NCBI GenBank assembly: GCA_036426205.1
Contig: CM071568.1
Location: 47,322,483 to 47,386,482, forward strand
Origin: Ascaphus truei
Lineage: Eukaryota > Chordata > Amphibia > Anura > Ascaphidae
Direction: 5' to 3'
DNA length: 64,000 bases
The notes beneath the pieces are model-generated. The model ran no database searches. It was not told the origin of the DNA and saw only the letters and a program-made list of their open reading frames with translations. Position 1 is the first letter of the stretch; each line of letters begins with the position of its first letter. This document shows positions 11,380 through 21,848 of the stretch, one piece after another. The position numbers and the translations under genes are program-made.

Positions 11380-11800
11380 TGTACTTAAATAAAGGAGATG
11401 TTTTGTTTTGTATATTTTATGAATAAAGATTTTTTTTTTAATAACAGGTAATACCATACTGTTGTGCTGTACTGTACATGTTTTGACCTGCTGTACTTAA
11501 ATAAAGGAGATGTTGTGTGTTTTTACTTTTACTAATAAATAAATGTTTTTATACACTGTACACAAGACCTGCACAATTCCAGTCCCCGAGGGCAACAAAC
11601 AGGCCCGTTTTTCAAAGGTTGTCCTGAAAACCGGGCCTGTTTGCGGCCCTCGAGGACTGGAATGGTGCAGGCCTGACTGACTGCTGTAAATGTTTTACCT
11701 GCTGTACAGTACTTAAATAAAGGAGATGTTGCGTTTTGTATATTTTATGAATAAAGAGGTTTATTTAATAACAGGTGCTGTAAATGTTTTTACTTTCTGT
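11380..11800 (+). terminator. Repeated polyadenylation-signal region
   Basis: TACTTAAATAAAGGAGATG occurs at about 11,383, 11,500 and 11,711. GAATAAAG follows the first and third about 40 bases later. These AATAAA hexamers form likely poly(A) sites for the BEN-type gene. The whole block from the hairpin onward is a ~340-bp imperfect tandem duplication. Confidence 0.55.
11579..11660. repeat. 82-bp long hairpin, copy 2
   Basis: Second copy of the hairpin at 11,239-11,319, 340 bp downstream. It has the same CCAGTCCCCGAGGGC and GCCCTCGAGGACTGG ends and slight changes in the apex. Both arms changed little, so the fold is kept. Confidence 0.85.
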
Positions 11801-12500
11801 ACATAAATGTTTTCACTAGCAGTAAACCATACACCTGTTGTTGTTTTGAATTGCTGTGCACTTAAAATGTTTTTACATTGTACAGTATTTGTAAATAAAT
11901 GTTTTTGTACTTACTCCGCCAATAAAAGAACATGTTGATTTGTTTTAAATTGTTCCATTGGCTCCTTTGATACTGTAACAAAATACAGTGTTTCTAGAAT
12001 GTACACTACTGTCCAGACATACTGTACTGTACAGTATACTGTAGGCATGCTCAGTACTGTACATCACAAGAGTATTAAAAAAAATACAAGACACATACTG
12101 TATGTACTGGTATAGAAGACACAAATGTACTGTAATACATGTAGAATAAATACTTTAAATACTTTTTATTTTCTCGGGTTTATTATACAGTATACAGTAC
12201 ATTAAAAAAGCATTGTATACAGTATGGTCTGAAAACATCAGCATACTGTTTCTGGTATTCTATCCTAATAAATAACAACGGCCAATAAACTGTAGACTCC
12301 GGTACGTGTTTTTTTTTAATCCGATTCTGCAATGTGCAGGCATTGTTACACGAAGTGATATTATCCATCCATATCCATCAGATGACAAAGTTTTCTTTTC
12401 TGAGGAAAAAATAAATAAAAGTTTTACTGTGATGGTCAGTCCCCCAAAGAAGTTCCCAATCAGTCCCACCAATAATTTTCTCCGGGTGCGTCTCATGTTC
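11801..12500. other. Intergenic region between convergent BEN and forkhead genes
   Basis: AT-rich, with many TACTGTACAGTA-type short palindromes at 11,990-12,230. No ORF is recognised on either strand. The end of the forkhead transcript should lie here. Confidence 0.4.
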
Positions 12501-12504
12501 ACAT

Positions 12505-12572
12505 GCGCATGCGCCTACCGTCGATATGATGACACGCACATGCGTTTCAAGAAGTTTCCAATGCGCATGCGC
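12505..12572. promoter_or_regulatory. Two NRF1-type sites
   Basis: The palindrome GCGCATGCGC occurs at 12,505-12,514 and 12,563-12,572. It matches the consensus bound by the vertebrate activator NRF1, in otherwise AT-rich DNA. It lies downstream of the forkhead ORF, so it might serve a divergent or unannotated transcript. Occupancy is an inference. Confidence 0.35.
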
Positions 12573-12663
12573 CTAGCTTCTCACCAATTGTGCAGTATCT
12601 ACTGTAGAAGCCGCTCAGCCAATGATACAGCTTACAGGATAATCGCTTGACTTTTGAATCGCA

Positions 12664-13310
12664 CTGATATTGATATTTCAAAATAAAAAAAACAGCATAA
12701 AATACGGCAACATTACTCACCATAGAATTTCCCAATCAGCTGGCGCCGGGCCACTGCCAGTCCAGTATTCTTGATCATACACGTCGTTGACAGGGACTAC
12801 TACACCTGTAGTCAGCTGATGAGGCTGGAAATCGCTTAGGTACATGCAAGCTTGCTCGAAACTATATGGCTCAGGCTGCAGATATCCGTGCGTGGACAGA
12901 CAGCAAGGGTTGGCCCTGACGGTCGGACCGTTATTGGAAGCCGGTGCTGGTGCTGGTGCATTGCTTGCCAGCGACTGTCGTTTCTTAGTTGGTTTTAACA
13001 CGACCTTTCGCCTTTTGCCGTCTGCATGATCATAGATACAGGAAAAACACGGTGATACACACCAATACCCTCCAATAAATTCGGGATCAATACGATAAAA
13101 ACATGGATCGCTACATAACTTTTTACTTATTGCACGCTTCCACACATGAGGAGCTGGCGATAATTTGTAAAAGTCATAGTTTTCGATAAAATACTGATAA
13201 ATTTGAACAACTGTTGCCATCGTATCATCTGTTGCATTAATCGCGGCCTATATTAAATACGCGTACGTTCGGTCGGGTTTTTGGAACACGGGCTGCACTT
13301 GAACACTCAT
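12664..13310 (-). pseudogene. Divergent forkhead (winged-helix) protein gene with one in-frame stop
   Basis: Reading left from ATG at 13,310 (strong GCCGCCATGA context): QKPDRTYAYLI, the usual forkhead opening (KPPYSYxxLI type), then TAG at 13,250-13,248. The same frame continues to 12,721 with QIYQYFIENYDFYKLSP, VWKRAISKKLC, DPCFYRI, GGYWCVSP and a basic GKRRKV, matching helices H1-H3, the wing and the basic tail of forkhead domains. H3 is unusual (RAISKKLC instead of NSIRHNLS), so DNA recognition may differ. A GTGAGT donor lies at 12,720-12,715. An AG at 12,665-12,664 would give a 57-nt intron and about 16 more residues. The stop suggests a dead copy. Host FOX orthologue is unlikely given the repeat context. 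Confidence 0.65.
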
Positions 13311-13489
13311 GGCGGCGGGACTGTGGAGAATAACAGAAACTGGTGTTTGTCTTTCTTTAATATGAAAAGCCTAAATTGATACATTATTGTAACCTCTTCC
13401 TTCAGTCCCAAGGCCAATTTACAATAGACCACTGTGGTATCTTTTTTAAACGAAACACCTGCAAGTCGACACATTATTGAAGCGCATAA

Positions 13490-13551
13490 GCATTACAATT
13501 CATGAATATCTGCCATCTGGCGGACACGTGAAGAATTGCAACCTATTAAAT
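13490..13551. repeat. 62-bp block shared with the small TIR element
   Basis: Starts GCATTACAATTCATGAAT and ends CCTATTAAAT. The inverted counterpart is 2,669-2,731, ungapped, with about seven differences by eye. Weaker similarity continues to the right (GCATGAACCC). It ties the forkhead/BEN unit to a dispersed TIR family. Confidence 0.7.
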
Positions 13552-13602
13552 ACGAACCATTCTCAATAAACGCATCAACTGCGCGTCAACCGCGCTTGAA
13601 CC

Positions 13603-13675
13603 GCTGATGAGAATGCGGCATGAATGCGGCATGAACCCGGTGAGAACCCGGTGAGAACCCGGTGAGAACCTGTGA
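13603..13675. repeat. 11-bp tandem repeat
   Basis: Two copies of TGCGGCATGAA, then three of CCCGGTGAGAA, plus degenerate flanking units, all in 11-bp register. It marks the right edge of the forkhead unit next to the LINE, possibly a subterminal repeat of the transposon. Confidence 0.7.
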
Positions 13676-13699
13676 AGTGCATAGCATTCGAAAAAAATC

Positions 13700-15499
13700 C
13701 CGGAAAAATGCGGAGATGTTGGAGAATAAAAGGAGGCACGACAGTAGGCAGCTTGAAAATATTAAAGTAAACAAGGCACCTGGCCCCGATGGCATACATC
13801 CAAGAGTTCTCAAGGAGTTAAGTTCAGTAATAGCCAAACCATTACATTTAAAATTCAAGGACTCCATTTCCACAGGCTCAGTACCACAAGATTGGCGTAA
13901 AGCAGATGTGCCTATATTTAAAAAGGGAGCAAGATCACAACCGGGAAATTACAGACCTGTAAGGCTGACTTCAATAGTGAGGAAACTACTTGAAGGTTTA
14001 ACATGGGATAATATTCAGGAAAACCTAATGGAAAACAAAATTATTATTAATAGTCAGCATGGATTTACGAAGGATAGATCATGCCAAACTAACGTTATTT
14101 GTTTCTTTGAGGAGATAAGTAGGAATTTAGGCCAGGGTAATGCAGTTGATTTGGTCTACTTAGATTTTGCAAAGGCTTTTGATATGGTTCCACATACTGT
14201 AAGAGGTTGGTGTACAAAATAAAGCAAATTGGACTCAGTAAAAATATATGCACCTGGATTGAAAACTGGTTGAAGGATAGACAAAGAGAGGGTTGTGATA
14301 AATGGAACCTTTTCAAGTTGGGCTAAGGTCGTGAGTTGGATACCTCAGGGATCGTCCTGGGACCCATGCTTTTTAACTTGTTTATTAATGACCTTGTATT
14401 TTGCATCGAGAGCAAAGTCTCCATCTTTGCTGATGATACTAAACTGTGTAAGGTAGTAGAATCAGAGCAGGATGTAATTTCTCTCCAGAAGGAGTATGAG
14501 AAACTGTTAACTTGGCCAGGTAAATGGCAGATGAGGTTTAATACAGATAAATGTTAGGTTATGCATTTGGGAAGCAAGAATAAACAGGCGACTAACGAAT
14601 TAAATGGGGATAAATTTGGGGAATCCTTGATGGAGAAGGATTTAGGAGTGCTTGCAGACAGCAGGCGTAGTAATAGTGCCCAAAGTCATGCCGTTGCTGC
14701 AAAGGCAAACAAGATCTTATCTTGCATTAAACGGGCAATGGATGGAAGGGAAGTGAACATAATTATGCCCCCCTTACAAAGCACTAGTAAGACCACACCT
14801 TGAATATGGAGTACAATTTTGGGCACCAATCCTTAGAAAAGACATTATGGAACTAGAGAGAGTGCAGAGAAGAGCCACCAAATTAATAAAGGGGATGAAC
14901 AATCTATAGTAATTTATGAGGAGAGGCTAGCTAAATTAGATGTATTTACATTAGAAAAGAGGCGTCTAAGAGGGGATATGATAACTATATACAAATATAT
15001 TCGGGGACAGTACAGGGAGCTTTCAAAAGAACTATTCATCCTAAAGGCAGTACAAAGGACTCGGGGCATCCATTAAGGTTCGAGGAAAGGAGTTTTCACC
15101 AGCAACAAAGGAAAAGGTTCTTTACAGTAAAGGCAGTTAAAATGTGGAATTTATTACCCATGGAGACTGTTATGGCAGATACAATAGATTTGTTCAAAAA
15201 AAGGTTGGACATCTTTTTAGAAAGGAAAGGTATACAAGGATAAACCAAATAAGTAAACATGGGAAGAATGTTGATCCAATGGAATAATCTGATTGCCAAT
15301 TATTGGAGTCAGGAAGGAATTTATTTTTCCCCTTATGAGATTTCAAATGCATGATATGACACTGGGGTTTTTTTGTTTGCCTTACTCTTGATCAATAAGT
15401 AAGTATAGATATAGGATAAAGTATCTGTTGTCTAAATTTAGCATAGGTTGAACTTGATGGACGTATGTCTTTTTTCAACCTCATCTACTATGTAACTAT
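13700..15499 (+). pseudogene. CR1/L2-type LINE, 5'-truncated, broken
   Basis: Reverse transcriptase of a Jockey-superfamily non-LTR element. Visible pieces: KVNKAPGPDGIHPRVLKELS, NYRPVRLTSIVRKLLE, LVYLDFAKAFDMV, GPMLFNLFINDL, the catalytic FADDT box (~14,430) and the C-terminal ERRL/WNLLP-type region to about 15,240. These RTs copy their RNA at a nicked target. Several frameshifts and stops separate the pieces, and the endonuclease part is missing. The 3' end at 15,420-15,499 has the TTGAACTTGATGGACGTATG tail and ATGTAACTATG terminal repeats. The 3.7-kb TIR element sits exactly in this tail. Confidence 0.85.
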
Positions 15500-15911
15500 G
15501 GGCCTCATGCAGTAAGCCCCGATAAGGCGTTTATGGGCATTTTTTCCCTTCCAGATTCAGTAAGCCCCGATAAGTGGGAATTATCGGCAACTTTTCTTCC
15601 GAAAAAAATTTTTTCGCCACCTGGCTGCCGATAAGCCACTTATCGGGACTTTTTTAACCCGCCTGAATTCAGTAAGCCCCGATCAGCTTTTCGGTGCTGA
15701 TCGGCAGGCCAGATTGGAGATTTTATGGCCAATCCAGCCCGCCAACTAAAGTTGGCAACTTGCTGAAGGAGAAGCATCGGCAAGGGCGACACTTAGAAAA
15801 AATCAGCCCTTTTTCCTGCCTGTGATTGATGCCGGGGGTCTCCGGAGCTGATACCCGCACCGGAGCCCCCCGGCATGCATCCGAGGCAGGAAAAAGGCTT
15901 TTAAAAGCCAC

Positions 15912-16106
15912 TTCATTACCTTAGCGGCTAACCGCTAAGGCAATGAAGGGGTTAACCCACCGTGCCAGCGTTATTGTGGGTAGCGGGGATGGGTGAGGGA
16001 GGTATTTGGCCCTGGGTGTGAGTTTAGGACTTGCGGGGGGGTTGCGGGGCACTTTACCCCTTCACGACCGTAGCAGTTAATACCGCTACGGTCCTGAAGG
16101 GGTTAA
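15912..16106. repeat. Two CCCCTT/AAGGGG palindromes
   Basis: Palindromes at about 15,912-15,957 (CTTAGCGGCTAACCGCTAAGG core) and 16,060-16,106 (GACCGTAGCAGTTAATACCG core). Each is bounded by a CTTCAnnnCC / GGTnnTGAAGGGG-type inverse. Related palindromes recur at 16.55, 16.95, 18.27 and 31.39 kb. Confidence 0.7.
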
Positions 16107-16241
16107 GGCCTCCCGCTACCCACCCGCAAGCCCTAAACTACCACCGTTGGGGCTAATACCCCTTTCACCCACCCCCACTAGCCACAATATTAAAAAAATA
16201 CACACCCCAGCCCCACAATAACTAAATAAATAAATAATTAA

Positions 16242-16244
<3 letters not shown>

Positions 16245-16290
<46 letters not shown>
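16245..16290. repeat. (TA)n microsatellite
   Basis: Uninterrupted TA dinucleotide repeat of about 45 bp inside the 3.7-kb element. Confidence 0.9.
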
Positions 16291-16295
<5 letters not shown>

Positions 16296-16540
16296 AACAA
16301 CACCTATACCCCCCTAACATACTGTATAGTAATAGGCACAATGACTATTATCCACAAATGGATAATAGTGCAGTTGTCCATTTACAATACATACACACCA
16401 ATAAAGACATTAAATACATGTAGCACTCACCCATGTACGGCTGCCACGATGAAGGCCATCCTCATCTTCATCCTGCCCATGCCCCATCCGCTTCTGCAAA
16501 ACAGACACAATAATTAAAACATTCTATGTAATGTCCCCTA

Positions 16541-16980
16541 ACCCCTTAATCACCATAACGGTTATTAACCGCTACAGTCATTAAGGGGTTAACCCACCAT
16601 CACCCACATACCCTCTCCCACTAACCCCCCCCAACCCTGAGGCCCAACCACCCTCACCCACTATCCACAGGGGAGTACTACCAAATACCCTTGGGGCCTA
16701 TACCCCCTCCTTCAGCACATAGAGTACAATAATGAGCCAAATAAATATTATCCACATAGGTATAATACATTATTTGGCCATTATTAAACACATTGAATAC
16801 GGTAATAAAGTGAATTAAATTGTACTAACCTCATCAATAAGAAGTCTCCATCGCCAGCATAATCCTTGGTGTCCGTTGCCAAAATAATAAATAGCCAAAA
16901 CATTTGAATACCAGTAACATAACACTGAACCCCTTAATCACCTTATCGGGTACTAACCTGAAAGGTAATTAAGGGGTAAA
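16541..16980. repeat. Two more CCCCTTAA-type palindromes
   Basis: Centres at about 16,568 (AACCCCTTAATCACCATAAC against CAGTCATTAAGGGGTTAA) and 16,952 (AACCCCTTAATCACC against GGTAATTAAGGGGTAA). They have the same end sequences as the 15.9-16.1 kb pair, with different stems. Confidence 0.65.
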
Positions 16981-18342
16981 GCCATCCTGCAATGCCAACA
17001 ACACTTATGCATAACATCCTCAATGATTTAAAAACCAATTGCCTAACCAAATGCCATTTAATCATTCAATCTGAAGGCTCACATGCCTCTTAAAACATTG
17101 CATTTACAGTGTATACATGTAGCATAACATGTAAACTACATATACACGCTGCAAATCAATGTTAACAATACAATAATCCCACTCAAATCGCCATACATCA
17201 CAAGAAGTATATTATTTAATCCAATTAACTCACCATCAATGAATTAACACACATCAATTACATCCCTAAACAATTAAAATACCATCCATACCAATTACAC
17301 AATGAACTAAAGCTATCGTAACAGAGAACCACTTCAAAACATAGAAAAAAGTACACCAACAATTACAATATACTAAAGCAAGGCTTTCCATAACCTACTG
17401 TACGGCCTAGAAGCCCAAAACTTACATCTCTCTAATAATAAAATACATTTACCACACATCTATGCATAGCCACAATGATGAACAAGACAGAATATCAAGC
17501 TTTAACAACAGTATCATTTCTTACCCTGTATATATATATGTAGACATACATACATACATACATACAGTGGCAACAAATGATATGCATTTAAAAAAATGAA
17601 CACATGAAAAAGCAACAAAAAACACAGTTACATTCAATACATTTCTTTCTTAAACTTACCATTACTTGCCCCCACCGACTCCCGTTGATCAGCTTACTCA
17701 CGAACCAATCCACGACACCATCCACGAAACAATCCAGGAACAGGAAACCATGAAATAAAAAAACATTACAAATTAAACATTAAAATAATACAACATGACA
17801 ATCAAGGGTTGTTCTAGTTTTAATCCATGTGAATCTGTATTAAAATACCTTGTTCCGGGGTCTTCTTGGCGTCCGGTGCCACGCCCAGGTCTTCAATCGT
17901 CAGGAGGAGGTCCTTCCTCCTCGGCGTCTGTCTTCAAAATGAGACGCCATAGGCTTTTAAAGGCCTATGACGTCACATTTGTCGTCATATGGTTCCCACG
18001 GCCCTGATTGGGCCGTGAAAACCATGTGTTTTGGCCGATGTAAAAATAATTGATGACGTCACTTAAAGGCAATGACAGCACAGCCAATCAGAATGGCTTT
18101 GCTGCAATTGCCTTTAAGAAAACGTCATGAAAAGACACATGGCCGGACTCACATGGTACGGCAGCCAATCAGAGTAGGGATGGAGTTCCCACGCTCTGAT
18201 TGGCTGCAATGTTGTGCATTGCTGCTATGTTTATTGGGGGCATTTGTCCCCAATAAACATGCTACTATGCGTTAACCCCTTCATTGCCTTAGCGGCTATC
18301 CGCTGTGGAAATGAAGCAGCATTAATGTATTTTAATAATATT

Positions 18343-18590
18343 GTGCGGGAGCAGGAGGCCCCCTGAGCTGAAGCGCATTTATTTGTGGCTCAGAGACCCC
18401 CTGCTTCCCGAGTTACAGGCCCCGGTTTGGGCCATCGGTTACAGTGTGGACGCCATATTTGTTGCGGGAACGCTATAAATATGGCGGCGACACTGCCACC
18501 CGATGACACATACCGGGGCCTGTAACTCGGGAAGCAGGGGGTCCCTGCTCCACAAAGCAATGTTCAGCTCAGGGAACAGTATTATTATTA
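18343..18590. repeat. Hairpin module A
   Basis: CCCCCTGCTTCCCGAGTTAC on the left is matched by its inverse GTAACTCGGGAAGCAGGGGG on the right around an inverted CGCCATATTTG/AAATATGGCG core. First of six related modules (also 18.7, 22.6, 23.2, 31.1 and 31.5 kb). Confidence 0.8.
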
Positions 18591-18669
18591 AAAATACATT
18601 CATGCTACTTCATTACCGTAGCACATAGCCTCCAAGGAAGGAACGAGTCTTTATTGATGTGTGTTTTTT

Positions 18670-18944
18670 ACTGATAGTGTAGATATGCAGAGGGTCTCCG
18701 GAGCAGAACCGCATTGGTTTCAGCTCCGGGGACCCCGTGCTCCCCGAGATACAGGCCCCTTTTGGGGTGCCGGTATCCCTCTGCTTTGTTTACAGGTCGC
18801 GGTCACGTGATCGGGACCTTTAAACGCAGAGGGATACCGGCACCTCATAAAGGGGCCTGTATCTCGGGGAGCACGGGGTCCCCGGAGTTGAAACCAACGC
18901 GGTTCAGCTCCAAAGACCCCCTGCACATGTACACTATCAGTAAA
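18670..18944. repeat. Hairpin module B
   Basis: Outer arms ACTGATAGTGTA / TACACTATCAGT and inner arms GGCCCCTTTTGGGGTGCCGG / CCGGCACCTCATAAAGG surround a TCACGTGA centre. The arms pair over more than 100 bp. It produces mirror-image ORFs on both strands that should be ignored. Confidence 0.85.
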
Positions 18945-19299
18945 AGTTGTTTTTAAATACTTTATTTGTTGCCGATGTTTGCGCTGAGAGAGCGGCTTGT
19001 CTCTCTCAGCTGCAAACATCTATCGGCAGAAAAGGCCTTATCGGGAGCCAGGCTGTATCGGCACAGGCTCATCGGCAGCTTTGCTTTCGCAGTGCTTCGG
19101 CAGGGATCGGAAGGATTCGGCCCTTACTGAATACTGCGAGGGCAAATCGGCCAAAAAAAGCCTTTTCGCTATTCTTGCCGAAAATTTTGTATCAGGGCTT
19201 ACTGCATGAGGCCCTATGTGAGAAACCCTCACCAAATAATACCAGTGAAGTGAAGCTGGAACCAGTAAGTGACGATCTCTTGACTAGTCCTGAAAACTG

Positions 19300-20345
19300 C
19301 CAGGCATGACTGATCTCCTCCGTGAATTATTAAAAAAGGAGATAGAAGCTAATGCCGAGCTACAGAGTGGTCTGCTCACACTCAGCTTTGACTGTGGGAC
19401 TGTGATGAACATGAAGCGTCTCTTGCATAGTGACTTCGAAGACCTGACAACTGAGCTGAAGACAGCAAACCCCATTATTACCAACATGGTCAAGAAACAG
19501 AGAGCTCTGATTAAGTTTTTGTTGACAGGAAGAAGAAGTATGAGGATTCTGAGAAGAATGCTCTCAGTATAGAGCTGGAACTCTCTCTTATGGAGTCTCA
19601 CAGTCTCAGCTGAGCATCTCTCAAAAGGAGTTAAGCAGTCTCAGTGCAGACCTGGGAGTCTCGCAGGAAGGGATTCGCAGTCTTAGTGCAGAGGTGAAAG
19701 TCTCTCAGAAAGATATTCACACTCTCAGCATAGAGCTGGATACCTCATACAGAAGATCAGCAGTCTCCGCAACGAACTGGAAAGCTCTAAAAAGGAACTT
19801 CAGTCTCATAATTACATAGTTACATAGTATATGAGGTTTAAAAAAGACATGCTTCCATCAAGTTCAACTTTTGCTAAATTTGACGATAGATGCTTTATCC
19901 TATATTCTCACGGTCGGAGTTGAAAGTCTCTCAAAAAGATGTTCACAGTCTTAGTACGGATCTTGAAGTCTTTCAGAAAGAGCTTCATGCCCTCAACCTA
20001 CAGCTAGAAGTCTCAAGCCAGGAGACCTGGAGTCTCAAGTCAGAAGTGTGTAAATGGAATGAAGACTATGAGAAGGCCTTGAGGGGTTTAGAGACTGTGG
20101 AAAGAAACAATAGAAACCTGACAGAGGTGGGTTCATATCTGATGGATCAAGCTGGTAAAGGAGAAGAGAACCTTCACATAGAAGTTAAGGAGATGCGACA
20201 ACTCCAACGAGGAAAGTTGGAAATACAGTTAGCACTGGAAGAAGCAGAGGGTGCTCTTCACCAGGAAAAGAGCAAATCCCTGTAACTGCAAATGGAACTC
20301 TCAGATCAGAACAAACTCTGAAAGAAAAAGAAGAAGCATGCTAAC
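19300..20345 (+). pseudogene. Myosin-heavy-chain tail pseudogene with expanded 14-residue repeats
   Basis: Coiled-coil remnant resembling the C-terminal rod of class II myosin heavy chain. 19,306 onward: LLRELLKKEIEANAELQS then DFEDLTTELKTANPI (myosin EDLMVDVERSN region), with an apparent internal deletion between. From ~19,530 the short myosin segment ESSQKEARSLSTEL is replaced by at least seven 14-residue units such as KVSQKDVHSLSTDLE. From ~20,050 myosin order resumes: NEDYEKALRGLETVERNN, NLHIEVKEMRQLQ, KLEIQLALEEAEGALHQEKS. Frames change at ~19,530 and ~19,612, a stop lies at 20,283, and a LINE tail splits it at 19,806-19,905. No introns are evident across the conserved parts, so a processed or duplicated fragment is likely. 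Confidence 0.7.
19806..19905 (-). mobile_element. 3' tail of a CR1/L2 LINE inserted in the myosin pseudogene
   Basis: Reads on the minus strand as TTGAACTTGATGGAAGCATG followed by ATGTAACTATGTAATT. It is the same tail as the LINE ending at 15,499. TCTCA on each side may be a target duplication. It is a severely 5'-truncated insertion of about 100 bp. Confidence 0.8.
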
Positions 20346-21848
20346 CCTCTAGAAATATGGCCGAGCTCAGTTAAGAAATTGGTCCAACGTTACAACCAAG
20401 CAAGCGGTGCGATGCTATAAGTGCATCCACAACACCGTCTCAGTGCTACAACCAGAGGACCATAAAACCCAGGGCAAAAGAACCAAATTCGGATTGAGAC
20501 GGACAATACAAATTCAGCCTTGTTACCATACCCACAGGGCCAAAACCAGCTTTCCCATGATGAATCTAGATTGAACATTGACATGCTCTGCCAGCTCCTG
20601 GGCTAGTGAGACATTGTTTGTGTATTCTGGAGGTAATGATGTCCAGCTGTGTAGCAGTAAAAAAAAAGTGGCATTTATTTGTGCCTATAATCTCATTTAG
20701 TGCAATAAATCACACATCACAATAAGTCACACATCTTCAATATTAACAAGAAAGGTGTAGATAACACAGAACAATATTTAAAAAGGTGAGCATTGAAAAA
20801 AATCAGCACACCAGCTGATCTGTCTACAATATTCGTAAGCAAGTTGGTAAACTTGTAAAATGTACACATAAACACATAAAATATCTCAATACTGTATATT
20901 CTAGTAATGATGTAAGCATATCTTTTTTATCATTTAGATGCCCTAGTTCTGATTACAAATTGTATCCATATAGTGTTAAAAAAATAAGTATGATTAACTT
21001 TGTTCAACTATATTTTCTTGCATTATGTGAAACTTGTCATCTGTTTCACAGCATGAATTACTGAGCTGTTCTGGAGACCAGAACATATATCAACCCATTT
21101 AGGCTTTTGGCAACAACCCTGCTGTCAAGTCAGTATTCCTGTACAAATACAAATTGTTCTCTCCCAGGAGCTTTGTGATGCCTGATAGCCTTCAGAATTA
21201 CAGTCAACCCACTTATTTCTGTCAGATTATTTAACATCCTCAAGACTTTTTCCATTTGCTGCACAAAATATCAAACATGTTTTCAGATGTACACAATAAA
21301 AATAACAGGTGCATGAAGTTGCATTTTACAGTCCATTAATGCTGCAGGTATTGGAAAAGTATAACATTTAATCAAATGTATTATTAATATAAACAGGAAA
21401 ACGAGAAGTACTAACAAGTCTACAGTAGAACTTTTTAAGTGGTAAATATTTTCTTATATACATTTTCAGACTGGGGTATCAATAGCCCATGGGGCTAATA
21501 GAAAATAGGGGTCCCTATTGGGCAATTACAGACACAATAAGTAATCAGAGTATTCTGATGCACCCATTAACACACAATTTTGCAGTACTACAGTATTGCC
21601 GCAGGTTTGACAGTGGTACTACACAGTTTCCCCATGTTATCTGGCAATTTGCAACATAGTACAAAGGAGGCACAAAATGCTAAATCTTGCGGGTTGCTTG
21701 CCAAACTGTGTAATTTTAAATGTCATGGAATGATTCTTAGGAAAACATCCATCTTTCAACACTTTTTTCATAGTATAATGTTACTATACACCAAATTGTA
21801 TCTCAGTTAAAGATATAGAGCATAGGGTCACCGTGTGGGACAGACATA
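20346..21848. other. Noncoding, unassigned
   Basis: No ORF or repeat family recognised. Ordinary AT-rich sequence. Confidence 0.4.

Larger units (their letters stand above)
15500..19214. mobile_element. 3.7-kb TIR DNA element, noncoding
   Basis: Begins GGGCCTCATGCAGTAAG and ends with the inverse CTTACTGCATGAGGCCC. Inner repeats (CCCCGATAAG, TATCGGG) extend the TIR. The flanks give either a 3-bp TAT duplication (TIR from GGGCC, PIF/Harbinger-like) or a 5-bp CTATG duplication (TIR from GGCCTC). The flanking LINE tail is itself repetitive, so this stays open. No transposase ORF is seen. The interior has four ~50-bp palindromes, a (TA)n tract and two large hairpin modules. Confidence 0.75.
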
